A stretch of DNA of 64,000 bases from Pogonophryne albipinna (GCA_028583405.1 CM053243.1:25012867-25076866), one strand, 5' to 3'; shown: positions 38,739 through 52,990, counted from the stretch's first letter. Numbers and translations are program-made. Notes: generated by a model from the letters alone, not told the origin.

Positions 38739-41356
38739 GTCATCGAATCTAGCTGCAGTCGTTACATTTTGATGAACTCTAGTATTGACTCATCACTGAA
38801 TCTTTTTAATGTTTCTATCTGAACACTTGTGACTCATCTGTTTATTGGACTATGTTTGTTTTTGAATACTAAATTCCATAACGCTATTGCAAATGTCAAC
38901 ACATGGACATTAGACATTCAACAGGAAGCAAAACGTTTCCTGTCTGAGCAATTAGTTTAATAATAAGGAAGGCTGAAATTACTCAGTTTGTCTTACTAAC
39001 TTTGCATTGTCCTACTCTGAATTAACACACACTTCAAGCAATTTTCCATCTGTCACCAAACCTCCCTTTAGTGTGATTGAGTCTGCAGTTTCATCTCTTA
39101 CATCGGCTCATTACCTGCGTGGACTGTTCTCATGTCACGCTTCATTGAAAATAGACTATTTTATTGCAGAGTTTGGGCTTTTCATCAGGGTGTGATCACT
39201 CAGACAAGAAGCCAAAACATGTTTTGAAAGTAGCTATAGACGATAATGAACAACAATATACATATTTGTACCTCTTTGTACATACAGACAAAATGTGCAA
39301 TTGCAGAGGTAGTTCAGTCAGACAACTCACGTGTTTCTTTAACATGTTTATTAGAAGCAGCATAGTGGAGTTTGGCGACTAGGCTCGGGCATCATCACTC
39401 CACAGATATACATAGCACGATGAGTGATGATTAAATAACTAACCCCCCGAGCCTACAGGTGGAAGCTGGGGTGGTGGTGAGGCAGGCAAGCAGCAGGGAC
39501 GTAGAGGTAGCTGCAGCAATAGCAGCAGCAAGCAATGCATGGAGAGAGATCTGGCAGGTTAAATAGAGCGGCATATTAAGGAGACTCTTGTTTGGTTGGT
39601 TGTAGAGTGGCAAGGGACGTTATGTATGAATGCAGCATAAGTGCTCAAGTTAACTGCCTGAACTAGCTCGCAGGATTCGCCCCATTTATGTGTAAACATT
39701 TTTATTTTTTTCCCACCCACATACATCCCACTGGTGGTTCAGAAAGAGTCTATGGGCGCTGTCGAGGCTGTGATTGCTGAAATAGGAGAGCTACACGAAC
39801 CATGCTGCCAACTAATCTGGGTGGCCATACACACAAACATTACTGGATGCATTCATATGTCTATTTTTGCCTGAAAAGTAGCTTCAGATGAAAGTACACT
39901 GATATGAGTGTCATCACACCACCACAACATATCAGAAGTGAGATGTGGAGATGAAGTAAGGCTTCATTGTCGTTAGCCATGTTGCTGACCTCTGTGTGAA
40001 CCCTGGTTTGTTGATGTTCCCCATATTGAAGTGTTTCCTCAAGGGGAGAATCTCTAAGCAGCTTTTCCTCCACTTCAAAGGGAGAAAATGTAGGGCTGCT
40101 TTGCATAATCAGGTGGGGAACAGCTTTTTGCCAGAGAGGCAGGAATTAATTTGTGGCACCGCCAGATGTAATCATTAAAACCCTAGTCATCGACAATAAA
40201 GAGAGGAGCGTTGGAATGCCAGAGGACACTAAAGCTAAGCTAAGCAGGCGAATCTGGACTGAGCTCTGCTGAAACATAATGGCCTTATTTCAGATTGGTA
40301 ACATTCAGTTTTGTCACTCGGTGGTTGTTTTGAATGTACAATACAATTTTAGTGGTGAGAAGTGATGAGAACGCACCATTAAAACAGGTATTAGGCAGCA
40401 TTACACATTATGTCAGTCAAACTGAGAGCCATTTAGCTGTATGTGTAGGCTTTAAAACTCCACTCACAGTCTGTAAATGTACTGAAGGGCTCACTCTCAC
40501 TGCTCTCATTAACCCCTGTTACCAGCAGCTGTTTTCAGCACAAAATGTTTTATAAAAAAAGAAACTCTCTAACCCACTTTACTCTCTCTGCTCAGCACCA
40601 AGCAGCACACGTACACATGTTGTGGTTATGAGATAGTTTTAAGTTGGGTACAATGTTATAGACTTTGTGACTTAAAAAAGCATTCATTATTTGTGCAGCT
40701 CTAATCTAATCAGATCTAACCCACAATAATCACACTGTCAATGGGATAAGTTCCCCCATGTGAAAAATGTTTAACTTGAAGAGTTTGACTCAATATGCCT
40801 GACAGTTAACAAGTGGGACTATAGATTTAGTACCTTTTGGGGTGTCCATCACTCATTTCAAATGTCATAATTTGTCAATATTCCATTAGAAGTGAGTGAA
40901 CAGGATTCCTGCTCTTGATTGATTGTCACACTACTAATCTCTGAGGGGGGGGGAAGTCTGCAAAGAATAAATAGCTGTAAGGGTCAAGTCAAACTGGTTG
41001 TCTATGTGAACATGGAAGAGAACCTTATTATGAACTATGACTGGGTCTACCAAGGCAGTACATCTGATGTGCAATATGAAAAAACTAGCTGTTATCATCT
41101 TGCCACTTGCTGTATAATGAACCAGCAGCAAATATGACAGTACAACCTAATCGTCTGGCTCTGTAAGCCAAATCCAATACTTAATTTAAGGGCAGACTGA
41201 AAGAAAGGATCCTCCCAAGTATTATTTATCAACAATTGAGCAGAGTCAATATCAGCATAGACAGAAAAGACCAGAGCAGAAGGAGAAGTGAGAGGGTGAC
41301 TACAACAACTTCAAGATATACAGACATTTGCATCCTATTATCTACTGTTTGTCTGG
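38739..41356. other. Intergenic DNA, 2.6 kb
   Basis: No coding exon with splice signals and no repeat with clear ends. An open stretch near 40919-41137 lacks family features. Confidence 0.45.
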
Positions 41357-41364
41357 CATAAACA

Positions 41365-41824
41365 CAGGGGCGGTTCTAGGGGGGGCCAGTGTCCCCCTAA
41401 CACTGACCCCCCTGTGGCCCCCCTAACAATGAATTTTTTTTTTTTTTTTTTTAAATGTATGTTTTCTGGTACTGGGTTTGCCAAAAACCGCAGGATTTTG
41501 TTGCTGTAATGTGAGATTGTGCAGACACCCTTATGTAAAGTAGAGATGTAACTGTTCATTGCCTTTATTTTTATATAAATATGGTGTTAGTGCAAACATT
41601 GTACTATAACTTAAGCTGAAGCTAACAGTAATAACTATAAGATCTATCTGAAATAAATAAGTGTACTGAAACAAATACCAATAACTGTATTGCATTGTTT
41701 TCTTATGCGCGATTACTTCATACTGTCTAGTTCTCTTTTTCGTCCTGCATTTATTGTGCCCCCCTCAGAAAATAACTGGCCCCCCAGTGGCCCCCCCAGT
41801 CAAATTGGTCTAGAACCGCCACTG
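41365..41824. mobile_element. hAT-type MITE with perfect 8-bp target duplication
   Basis: 460 bp with inverted ends CAGGGGCGGTTCTAG and CTAGAACCGCCACTG. CATAAACA flanks both sides exactly (41357-41364 and 41825-41832). C/G-rich subterminal tracts (GGGGGGGCCAGTG, GGCCCCCCAGT) and a T18 run are inside. There is no coding frame. Confidence 0.9.
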
Positions 41825-41832
41825 CATAAACA

Positions 41833-42821
41833 CTGACTCTAAATGCAAAAAAGAAGTTCAAGTGTTTTGTTTTTGTGTTGTTTACAGATTTAGCAGAGTA
41901 CAGTAATCACACCTATTTAAAATGAATCAGCAAAATACTGAAAATGGAGAAATGGAATAAAACTTGAGTAGTTTGATAATATTCAAAATCATAAACATGA
42001 CTCATTCTTGTCTGAACTTTTTTTATTTTTACTGCATATCCAAAATGTGCATATTTCAAAAACTTTTATAGAGAGTTTTAAATTAAAGGGGTCTCATGGG
42101 CAAAATAAACCACTCAAGCTTTAAGAGAACTTCCAGACCAACTGCTGTGTGGCCCCCATAGACTGTATAGTGGCCCCTGATGAACTACACCGGGAGGAGT
42201 TGCTTGTACCTCCTGCAGTTCCCAGCTGTGGGGAAGGAGACTACCATAACATCCGCACAAGAAGACAGAGCACAGGCTCAACTGACTGAAGGCAGGGAGG
42301 ATTAGCCTTGACCGGACATTCAGTCATCTTTTTAGGAAACACAAAACTTTTTAGGAAACACAAAACTAATCGGGAGATATTAAAAGTACAAAATCAAAAA
42401 GTTGAACAAAATCTTGATACAATGACAATGGTCATAAACATATGATCCTTATTATCCAGCTACAAAACTGTAGCAGTCAACAAAAAAATATAGCAGATTA
42501 TATTATGAGTGCTGCCCATATCCATGTGACCCTACTAATTCAACCCATCATCCAATTTTACGAGATAAAATAATTAATTTATAAATGTTATAAACAAAGA
42601 CCCATACTAAAAGATAAATTATTAAAACCTTTTTAACACGTTGTGACATTCTGGGGGCCTACACTGACCTCTACTGTGTTCAAAAATGTACACTGCACAA
42701 ATGAGTCCTTAACTTATCAACAAGGTCTGTGACGGAGAAGTCAATGTATTTTAAGTAAGTCATCACTGTGATATGCTTTTTTAAACAAATTCCACTGAAC
42801 AAATAACACAATCCATGTCCA
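41833..42821. other. Intergenic DNA
   Basis: Nothing recognisable except a short direct duplication (TTTTTAGGAAACACAAAAC) near 42330-42365. Confidence 0.45.
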
Positions 42822-43281
42822 CCTGTGTACTCTCATGTTCCGATTAACCCAGCTTCCCCAAATTTCTTTCTTTTTGGTGTCTATATACGCCGGGATCCGG
42901 AGTCATGGATGATCCTGTTGCTGCGGTCCTGTGTCCTGCATTGCGAGCCCTGGATCTTGAGTCGTGGCTGTGGTCCCGGATCATAGGTCCTGGATGGATA
43001 TCCTCGTGGATTCATCTTCCTATTATACACACATGCATTTCCAAACATTTGGACTACCTATGTTGCAAATGTATTATCTTTTCAATTTACACACGGCATC
43101 TATTGCACGTCTGTCCGTCCTGGGAGAGTGATCCCTCCTCTGTTGCTCTCCCTGAGGTTTCTCCCATTTTTCCCTTTAAACTGTGGGTTTTCTCCGGAAG
43201 TTTTTCCTTGTACGATGTGAGGGTCAAAGGACAGAGGGTGTCGTATTATATAAATAAACATTGATTGATTGATTGATTGAT
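42822..43281 (+). mobile_element. 3' end fragment of the same L2-type LINE
   Basis: Closely matches 16311-16833, from CCTGTGTACTCTCATG through to the terminal ATTG repeats. It lacks about 65 bp near its end. Only the 3' UTR is present, a typical 5'-truncated LINE insertion. Confidence 0.85.
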
Positions 43282-45542
<2,261 letters not shown>

Positions 45543-45545
45543 GGT

Positions 45546-46339
45546 ACAGGTACATTCAAATGAGGTGAGAAGCAGGTTTCAAATTCATATAAGCTGAAAT
45601 GAATGTGGTGACAGGCAGCAGCAGCAGCAGCACCTTGTCCTTCTGACAGGAAAACACTCTGGCCTGATGCAATCTGATGCAAATATTATTTTTTGGGGGC
45701 ACAACATAGATAAATATTACATGAAATATATTGATTTGAAAATAAAAACATTGGAATTGGACATATAATAACATTACACAGTAACAATTAGCAGGTTCAA
45801 CATTCTACAAAAAGGTATCATAAAATTATCATAAGCTCTGCCTTGATATTTCACCGCAAATGTAATATCATCAAGGCATCTTTCTGTCCTAAATTCTGAA
45901 ACAATTCTGCTCCAGGAAATGGGGAGAAACTAATTTATCTGTGGCAATAAGATAAACTGGTAAATTAAGATAAATATCCATTGTGATGGGTGCCAAAATT
46001 GCTTTTCCAGTGTCAAACTAAAATAATGATATCACGAGAGCACAATCTTCACAGTTAGAGAGTTGAGGGTTTACTCAGACTGCTTTAAAATGGATGCCCT
46101 GCCACACTGTCACACGCTGACGTTTACCTGTGCGGTGGCTTCACAAACAGGACTCATTATTTCAGCTATAGTTTTAGTTGAGCAAAGAAGCATGAACCAG
46201 AAGAGAGAGCATTTTTACAGATCCTATTTCACACTTTGACCTATGTTTTTGCCTCCAAGGCTTTGACATTCACGTTTCTTTGCAGTTGGAATATTTTAAA
46301 TGATATTATTAAAATAATAAACACACATTCTTTCATCAG
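45546..46339. other. Intergenic DNA
   Basis: A short (CAG)n run near 45620. Otherwise no gene, RNA or repeat with ends was seen. Confidence 0.45.
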
Positions 46340-46546
46340 TTAAGGTGGGGTAGGTAATTTTGGAGAAACCAGCTCGAGTGCGCTAGAATTTGAAAATACA
46401 CAGCCGGAACAAATCTGCCACTTCCTTACAGAGCCCCTCCTCCAACACACACGAACGCGCACATGACCAATGAGGGCACGGTATAAATTTGTGCACAGAT
46501 GGAAGGCTGACAGGCAGGTAGGCCATCCAGTTATTTTAGCCGGGCC
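46340..46546. mobile_element. Truncated MITE copy (TTAAGGTGGGG family)
   Basis: Shares TTAAGGTGGGGTAGGTAA, GAGCCCCTCCTCCAAC, CACATGACCAATGAGGGCAC and TTATTTTAGCCGGGCC with the dimer at 38040. It breaks off after GGGCC. Confidence 0.75.
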
Positions 46547-47073
46547 AATAGTAGTATTGGGCAGAGACAGAATGTATTCACGATAATATTTTTAACTCCT
46601 AAATGCACAGTATTTGAAACACTCAACCATGTCTAATCTAACTCTAAACCTAACTATTTACAACTTCGACATCTGAATCTCAACGATTTACCTACACAAA
46701 ACTATCAACATATTAACCCTACCTCACTATGGCATCTTTGTTATTTTACCAAGAACACAATCTTACCTATTAGGCCATAAGGTGAACCCTGTTATCGTTT
46801 CATCCCGCTCCACAGAAGTGGAACTACATAATCTTTAGTTCATAAAAAAGAACGAGTCATGCTTATCCACCAAAAAAAAGTTTGTCGCTAAAATTCCTGT
46901 CAATTCTTCTAGGCACGTAATTATTGGCTGAACTAGTCCCTTCAAAGCGTAATAATATCTTGGTCAAAAGTAGTGCCACGGTTCGTCACGTGATCGTGCT
47001 ACACCAATTGGGTAGCTGCATATTGTCAACAGAAGTGAAAGATGGCCGCCTACATGGTTACGCTAAACCAGAC

Positions 47074-47746
47074 CAAGCCCCCAGGAAGTGCGCCGGACTC
47101 ACATGAAAATATTCGTGCTGGCCAAACGGCGGTACTACACTACCGTTTGGTTGCCAGGCCCGGAAACACTTTTTCCCATTGACTTACATGGGGAAAGAGT
47201 GGTCTGTAAATCGTTGGATAATTTTTTTTAAACTAAATAAACTACCCAGTATGAACACTTGTATAGCCCTTATTAAAAACATTCGTTCCTCAAGTTGTAA
47301 TAATGTGCTAATAACGTTATTCTGAGAGTTATTTCCCTCTGCATTATGAACGCGCATCTAATCCACAGGACCGCGCCACCCGGCACGTTCATGTTACGTG
47401 TCCCGACCAATCAGAGCACTGTGCTCACAGGGAGGGTGGGGGCTGGAGCTATTGGAGCTACAACGAGCCGTTAAAAGCAGAGAGTGAAATTCAGTGAATA
47501 CACGTAGTTTACAGAGATGCTGTTTGAGAAACCAATGTGAGTTGCGTTTGTCTTTACCCATGGATGCACAATAAGAACGGACCCATATCGTCTTACTGCC
47601 ATCCCACGGAGCTGTAATAATGGATATATTGCACATGTTTGCTGTAATTCATTATCATACTACATGGGCTGTATGATTAAATCTTGTACCGTAAATGTTG
47701 TATTAAATAAAGTTAATATTACTTATTATTATAAGTATATATAGGC

Positions 47747-47778
<32 letters not shown>

Positions 47779-48190
47779 TGCAATAATTCTTTAATGCTAA
47801 ATGAAGCTCTGTTGCTTGGATATCACTAGATCCTGTTACAGCGTAATATAAGTACATAACGATTGATGTCACATTAGCATAATTACTAGCTAGCCGCTAG
47901 CTGCTAACTGCCTCCTCGTTAATATCAAATCCATCCACGCTGTCATGAACGTGCGGTGCTGTTCCGTGTACGCAAATTGACGTGCTTGATGTGAACGAGC
48001 ATTTTGGTTAAAGTTGCGCATGCGCTATGAGCGCACATACGGGTACTTCTCAGGCATGCCGGGTAATCTGTGACGTTTCACTCTCTCAAAAGTTGGGCCA
48101 TTTTATCATCATGCGCTAATGAGCAACTCTCATAGGAATGAATGAGACCCTGCCTCCCACGCTGTATCCAGTTCTTATTATACATCCATG
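47074..48190. mobile_element. 1.1-kb insertion element, copy 1
   Basis: Inserted in the left arm of the palindromic element. The arm sequence resumes after it, and AACCAGAC is duplicated at 47066-47073 and 48191-48198. It begins CAAGCCCCCAGGAAGTGCGC and ends TTATTATACATCCATG, with no inverted repeat beyond CA/TG. A near-identical copy is at 50304-51418. It holds a (TA)n tract at about 47748-47775 and a TGCGCATGCGCT motif. No credible protein is encoded. Confidence 0.88.
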
Positions 48191-48303
48191 AACCAGACCA
48201 AATGGATTCTAAAAAGTGCTGTATGCTTGTTTTATGTCATGTTTTGTCATATGTCTTAATACATCACTAAGTCCGAGGTATTTGCGTTATATACGCGGTA
48301 TTT

Positions 48304-48876
48304 GTGAGAGGTAAAAGAAAGTCATTTGCTGTTGCATGTGAGAAAGATGACTACCTTAAGGCTTTTAGAAGTTTAGGTACTAACTTTGACTTGGAGCAAT
48401 CAACATTTGCACTTCTTTGCCGGTATGTATGTCACCTATATGATCAGCCAGCAGCCAAAAATGTAAATGATGCTAGGTACAAGGCTTTCTGTATGGCATC
48501 ATCGGCCTTGCCAGAATTAAGCATTCCCCCTACTCCTGATGCCCTCCATCAGCACTGCAAAAGGACAAATTACCAGGCAGCAATAATGAGGTCCTGTCTC
48601 AAAAGAGAAATAAATGCTCCATCACCTGCTGGATATGGTTGGGAAATAGAGGATGGGAACTTACACGTCACCTGGATGACAAGAAATCCTGCCCCTGACA
48701 GTGTGTTGAATGTGATACACTGCAGCTGCAAAGAGTCTGCCTGTGAGAAAGGCAGATGTTCATGCTTCTCTGCAGGACTCTGTTGCACAGACTTATGTCG
48801 TTGCTCAAATTGTGCAAATAAAAAAGAAACAGAGGAAGAGAACGATGACTGCCCTGACACTGACAGTGAGGAATAG
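48304..48876 (+). CDS. CXC-domain (tesmin/TSO1-like) transposon-derived protein, C-terminal part
   Basis: 190 codons with no signs of decay. Middle part: LEQSTFALLCRYVCHLYDQPAAKNVNDARYKAF, then PTPDALHQHCKRTNYQAAI and GYGWEIEDGNLHVTWM. End: a cysteine-rich CXC motif, CSCKESACEKGRCSCF followed by CCTDLCRCSNC, and an acidic tail. It matches the C-terminus of a large uncharacterised protein family abundant in fish and invertebrates, whose N-terminal half carries an EEADTR motif. That half is missing: the frame starts right at the inner end of the inverted arm, so the first codons may be arm sequence. Function unknown. Confidence 0.6.
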   Translation: MRGKRKSFAVACEKDDYLKAFRSLGTNFDLEQSTFALLCRYVCHLYDQPAAKNVNDARYKAFCMASSALPELSIPPTPDALHQHCKRTNYQAAIMRSCLKREINAPSPAGYGWEIEDGNLHVTWMTRNPAPDSVLNVIHCSCKESACEKGRCSCFSAGLCCTDLCRCSNCANKKETEEENDDCPDTDSEE

Positions 48877-48982
48877 GAGTGTCCTTATTCTGTTTTGTAC
48901 TGTTTTCTATGTCATACCTTTTATATTTGTAATAAATCTCGTTTTTATGGTTCATCAGTGTTGTTTTCATTTGTGGAGGGAT

Positions 48983-49139
48983 GAATGAGTAAATAAATGA
49001 ATCAATGGACATTGGTATAAGTACTGCATTTTATTGATCTAAATTACTTAACGTAACAAGTTAACCTTCTTCTTGGGCGCAGCTATGTATGAAATCAAGT
49101 CATGTTTATTTTAAGAGTGCATTTAACATGTACAGGGTA
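48983..49139. repeat. Direct duplication, first copy
   Basis: About 157 bp, from ATGAATGAGTAAATAAATGA to GTGTACAGGGTA-like sequence, repeated with few differences at 49429-49586. Confidence 0.85.
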
Positions 49140-49294
49140 CAACCCAAGGCTGCCACATCAGTGTCAGAGCTCTTGATGACGACAGCTTTGTGCTCCTGTG
49201 CAGCATGTTGGGCATGTAAAAACACCCGTGTGTCACATTCCTCATGATCACACTGCAGGTCTTCAACAACATCAACAGACTGTACACCCTCCAT
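49106..49294 (-). pseudogene. EEADTR-type fragment of the CXC-protein family
   Basis: The minus strand reads CDHEECDTRVFLHAQHAAQEH, then VVIKSSDTDVAALG. This is the block normally found upstream of the CXC region in the same protein family (typical form EEADTR; here EECDTR). It lies on the opposite strand and downstream, so the parent gene has been rearranged. Confidence 0.6.
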
Positions 49295-49428
49295 GACAGT
49301 TACACAGTGGCATTGATTTTGAAGTTACAAATACAATATTATCATATTACAATAATTATAATAATATAATATATATATTATATAAATCTATAATAATAAT
49401 AATGTAATTCATCAAATTATTATATGAT

Positions 49429-49586
49429 GAATGAGTAAATAAATGAATCAATGGTCATTGGTATAAGTACTGCATTTTATTGATCTAAATTACTTAACGT
49501 AACAAGTTAACCTTCTTCTTGGACGCAGCTATGTATAAAATCAAGTCATGTTTATTTTAAGAGTGCATTTAACGTGTACAGGGTAA
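49429..49586. repeat. Direct duplication, second copy
   Basis: Second copy of 48983-49139. The EEADTR-type fragment lies mainly between the two. Confidence 0.85.
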
Positions 49587-50303
49587 CAATAACAACAGAC
49601 AGACAGACAAAAAGTCCTCAGTCTAATGGAATAATCCACGAGCTCAGCCAATGAACCTAGCGATGCGAACATGGTAGTCCAGGAATGATGTTGTAGCTGG
49701 AGTTGGCTGATAAACGCTGCTCGCCAATGTTGATTCGATGGTCAACTCTGTTCCCAGATAGTAAAACCTCTCACAAATACCGCGTATATAACGCAAATAC
49801 CTCGGACTTAGTGATGTATTAAGACATATGACAAAACATGACATAAAACAAGCATACAGCACTGTTTAGAATCCATTTGGTCTGGTTTAGCGTAACCATG
49901 TAGGCGGCCATCTTTCACTTCTGTTGACAATATGCAGCTACCCAATTGGTGTAGCACGATCACGTGACGAACCGTGGCACTACTTTTGACCAAGATATTA
50001 TTACGCTTTGAAGGGACTAGTTCAGCCAATAATTACGTGCCTAGAAGAATTGACAGGAATTTTAGCGACAAACTTTTTTTTGGTGGATAAGCATGACTCG
50101 TTCTTTTTTATGAACTAAAGATTGTGTAGTTCCACTTCTGTGGAGCGGGATTTCTTTTCTAAAGGACTTTTCGAGGTTCACCTTGCAGCCTATATTGACT
50201 AAGGGATTATTGCTTGACCTCAGCTTCATTCCAGAGCCATATAATAGAAGAGTTACGACAACGGAAGTCCAAAAACGGTTATCGTCACGTGGTTCATGTA
50301 GAC

Positions 50304-51418
50304 CAAGCCCCCAGGAAGTGCGCCGGACTCACATGAAAATATTCGTGCTGGCCAAACGGCGGTACTACACTTCCGTTTGGTTGCCAGGCCCGGAAACACT
50401 TTTTCCCATTGACTTACATGGGGAAAGAGTGGTCTGTAAATCGTTGGATAATTTTTTTTAAACTAAATAAACTACCCAGTATGAACACTTGTATAGCCCT
50501 TATTAAAAACATTCGTTCCTCAAGTTGTAATAATGTGCTAATAACGTTATTCTGAGAGTTATTTCCCTCTGCATTATGAACGCGCATCTAATCCACAGGA
50601 CCGCGCCACCCGGCACGTTCATGTTACGTGTCCCGACCAATCAGAGCACTGTGCTCACAGGGAGGGTGGGGGCTGGAGCTATTGGAGCTACAACGAGCCG
50701 TTAAAAGCAGAGAGTGAAATTCAGTGAATACACGTAGTTTACAGAGATGCTGTTTGAGAAACCAATGTGAGTTGCGTTTGTCTTTACCCATGGATGCACA
50801 ATAAGAACGGACCCATATCGTCTTACTGCCATCCCACGGAGCTGTAATAATGGATATATTGCACATGTTTGCTGTAATTCATTATCATACTACATGGGCT
50901 GTATGATTAAATCTTGTACCGTAAATGTTGTATTAAATAAAGTTAATATTACTTATTATTATAAGTATATATAGGCCTATATATATATATATATATATAT
51001 ATACAGTGCAATAATTCTTTAATGCTAAATGAAGCTCTGTTGCTTGGATATCACTAGATCCTGTTACAGCGTAATATAAGTACATAACGATTGATGTCAC
51101 ATTAGCATAATTACTAGCTAGCCGCTAGCTGCTAACTGCCGCCTCGTTAATATCAAATCCATCCACGCTGTCATGAACGTGCGGTGCTGTTCCGTGTACG
51201 CAAATTGACGTGCTTGATGTGAACGAGCATTTTGGTTAAAGTTGCGCATGCGCTATGAGCGCACATACGGGTACTTCTCAGGCATGCCGGGTAATCTGTG
51301 ACGTTTCAGTCTCTCAAAAGTTGGGCCATTTTATCATCATGCGCTAATGAGCAACTCTCATAGGAATGAATGAGACCCCGCCTCCCACGCTGTATCCAGT
51401 TCTTATTATACATCCATG
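50304..51418. mobile_element. 1.1-kb insertion element, copy 2
   Basis: Near-identical to 47074-48190: a handful of substitutions and a shorter TA tract. ATGTAGAC is duplicated at 50296-50303 and 51419-51426. It lies inside the P-like element, so it is younger than that element. Confidence 0.88.
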
Positions 51419-52130
51419 ATGTAGACGAGGATCGTTCCCCGGAAGTTCATGGCGGGCAATGTGAATGCATTGATAACAGGAGATAGAACTACGATTTTTG
51501 GTAATTATTAGTGAATAAAGGTTTTGATTTGCAATATTTATACAACAAATCGATATGTGTATGTATTTACATCAATATGTTTAAAAAAATAAAATAAGAA
51601 TTTGCTAATATTAAGTGATAATATTAGGATTAGTGTGAACAACTAGTTTACATGTTAGGCTAACAGTGCCTTGGTTAAAGAGCCTGTTGCTGTTTATTTA
51701 TAGCTTTGAATTCTTTAAAACCAATATTATCTTCTTAAACTTGTATGGTAGTCAGGAGCATCACTTTCTAATGTTTATTGATATATTCAGAGGGAGGGGA
51801 TCTAAAGTAATGCTTTAAAATTCAGATTAGATTAATGTCTACCATTTTCTTAAATTCATGGTAGTTTCAGTAATCCCATGGTAATTGAGGACACAAGTTA
51901 TCTAAATGACTAATGTCATCTTTATGGCTTTCAGAAAGGACAGGAGACCGACAGGTGACTATCAAAGGACTAGCAGCAGCAGCAGCATGATGATGTTAAA
52001 TGTGTTGTTTTAGGAACATCCATTGCAAATACATGGAATTCAATAAACATTGAATAGCATATCATGCAGTTTGTCTGTGCCTTTTCCTCCGTGTTGTCCT
52101 GGTTTGCTGTGCTGCCTCCTAGTCGCCACC

Positions 52131-52259
52131 ATGGTTTGCTGTGCTGCCTGGGGATGCTCCAATCGCTCAGAGAAAGGAGTACGAATGTACGGCTTCCCCA
52201 CTGACACAGAGCGGAGGAAGCAGGAGCAATTTCACGACCAACAGCAACAAAATATGTGA
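52131..52259 (+). pseudogene. THAP domain, first exon of P-like transposase
   Basis: ATG in a perfect GCCACCATGG context. MVCCAAWGCSNRSEKGV then FPTDTERR is the N-terminal half of a THAP zinc finger (C2CH type). The reading then turns into Gln-rich sequence and a stop at 52257, where a splice or intact continuation would be expected. An upstream in-frame ATG at 52050 is less likely. Confidence 0.7.
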
Positions 52260-52813
52260 TTTATATACAAACACTGCATTTGCACTTTTTCACAAAACGA
52301 AAACCACACCATTGGGAAAGCTTAATGTTTTGTTTAATACAAAAAAACAGGGAAAGGCTTGAAAAACACTGAGAGTTGAGACTCAGGGTGCAGGGTGAGG
52401 GTCTCAGTGCAGGTATTCAGGCTCCATTGAATCCCCCTCTGGCTCTTGTGCTGAAAGAGGGAGTAACAGACAGGAGAAAGGGTTATACACACCTATATAG
52501 CACACCTATTGGATGGGAAATTGCCTTGGGGAGATATGGTGTGGTCTCTGTTCCCAACTGAAGTTATGGAACTTTATTATTTGTGAGTTTAACAAAGTAT
52601 GACAAATGGCATCAGTAACAGATGTGATATGAATTTCTATAAAGTTGTCTCACATTCTTGGTCATATTTTATATACAGTATGTAATGAGTATAACATGTC
52701 CAGTAAGTATAAAGTGTTTCCTAATACTGTGTATTCAACCACTATGGAATATGTATGTGGGCAGACAAAACTGAGTTGTTCTGTGTGTGAAGTAACCTCA
52801 AGTCACTCCGCAG

Positions 52814-52990
52814 GCACATTTTTATGCAGACCAGTTTGTCAAGACAAAAAAGGGCAAGACTAGGCTGAGAGCAGAGGCTATACCCACCATCTTCGTGCAT
52901 CGCCCTGTTGTCAAAAAGAGAAGGGCCCCTGCACCACGATTCACCCCGGGACCTGTATCTACAAAGCCCATAGCTCATGATCACAGCGAT
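52814..52990 (+). pseudogene. THAP domain, second exon with AVPTIF-like motif
   Basis: After an acceptor (CCGCAG, about 52813) the plus strand reads HFYADQFVKTKKGKTRLRAE, then AIPTIF. HF and the AVPTIF box close every THAP domain. A Lys/Arg/Pro-rich linker follows. The right limit is approximate. No catalytic domain follows. Confidence 0.6.

Larger units (their letters stand above)
46802..50151. mobile_element. Palindromic element with 386-bp inverted arms and CXC-protein fragments
   Basis: The left arm (46802-47073 plus 48199-48312, split by a later insertion) and the right arm (49766-50151) are inverted copies with only scattered differences, starting ATCCCGCTCCACAGAAGTGG at the outside. 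The core holds a CXC-domain ORF on the plus strand, a fragment of a related protein on the minus strand, and a direct duplication. TTC flanks both outer ends, possibly a 3-bp target duplication. The inverted homology may run weakly further out (AAGGTGAACC on both sides). Without the inserted 1.1-kb unit it is about 2.2 kb. I cannot name the superfamily. Confidence 0.7.

Noticed and set aside
47394..47636. 80-aa minus-strand frame, repeated at 50624-50866
   Set aside because: Its repetition only reflects the near-identical 1.1-kb elements. It has no domain, and its composition is not protein-like.
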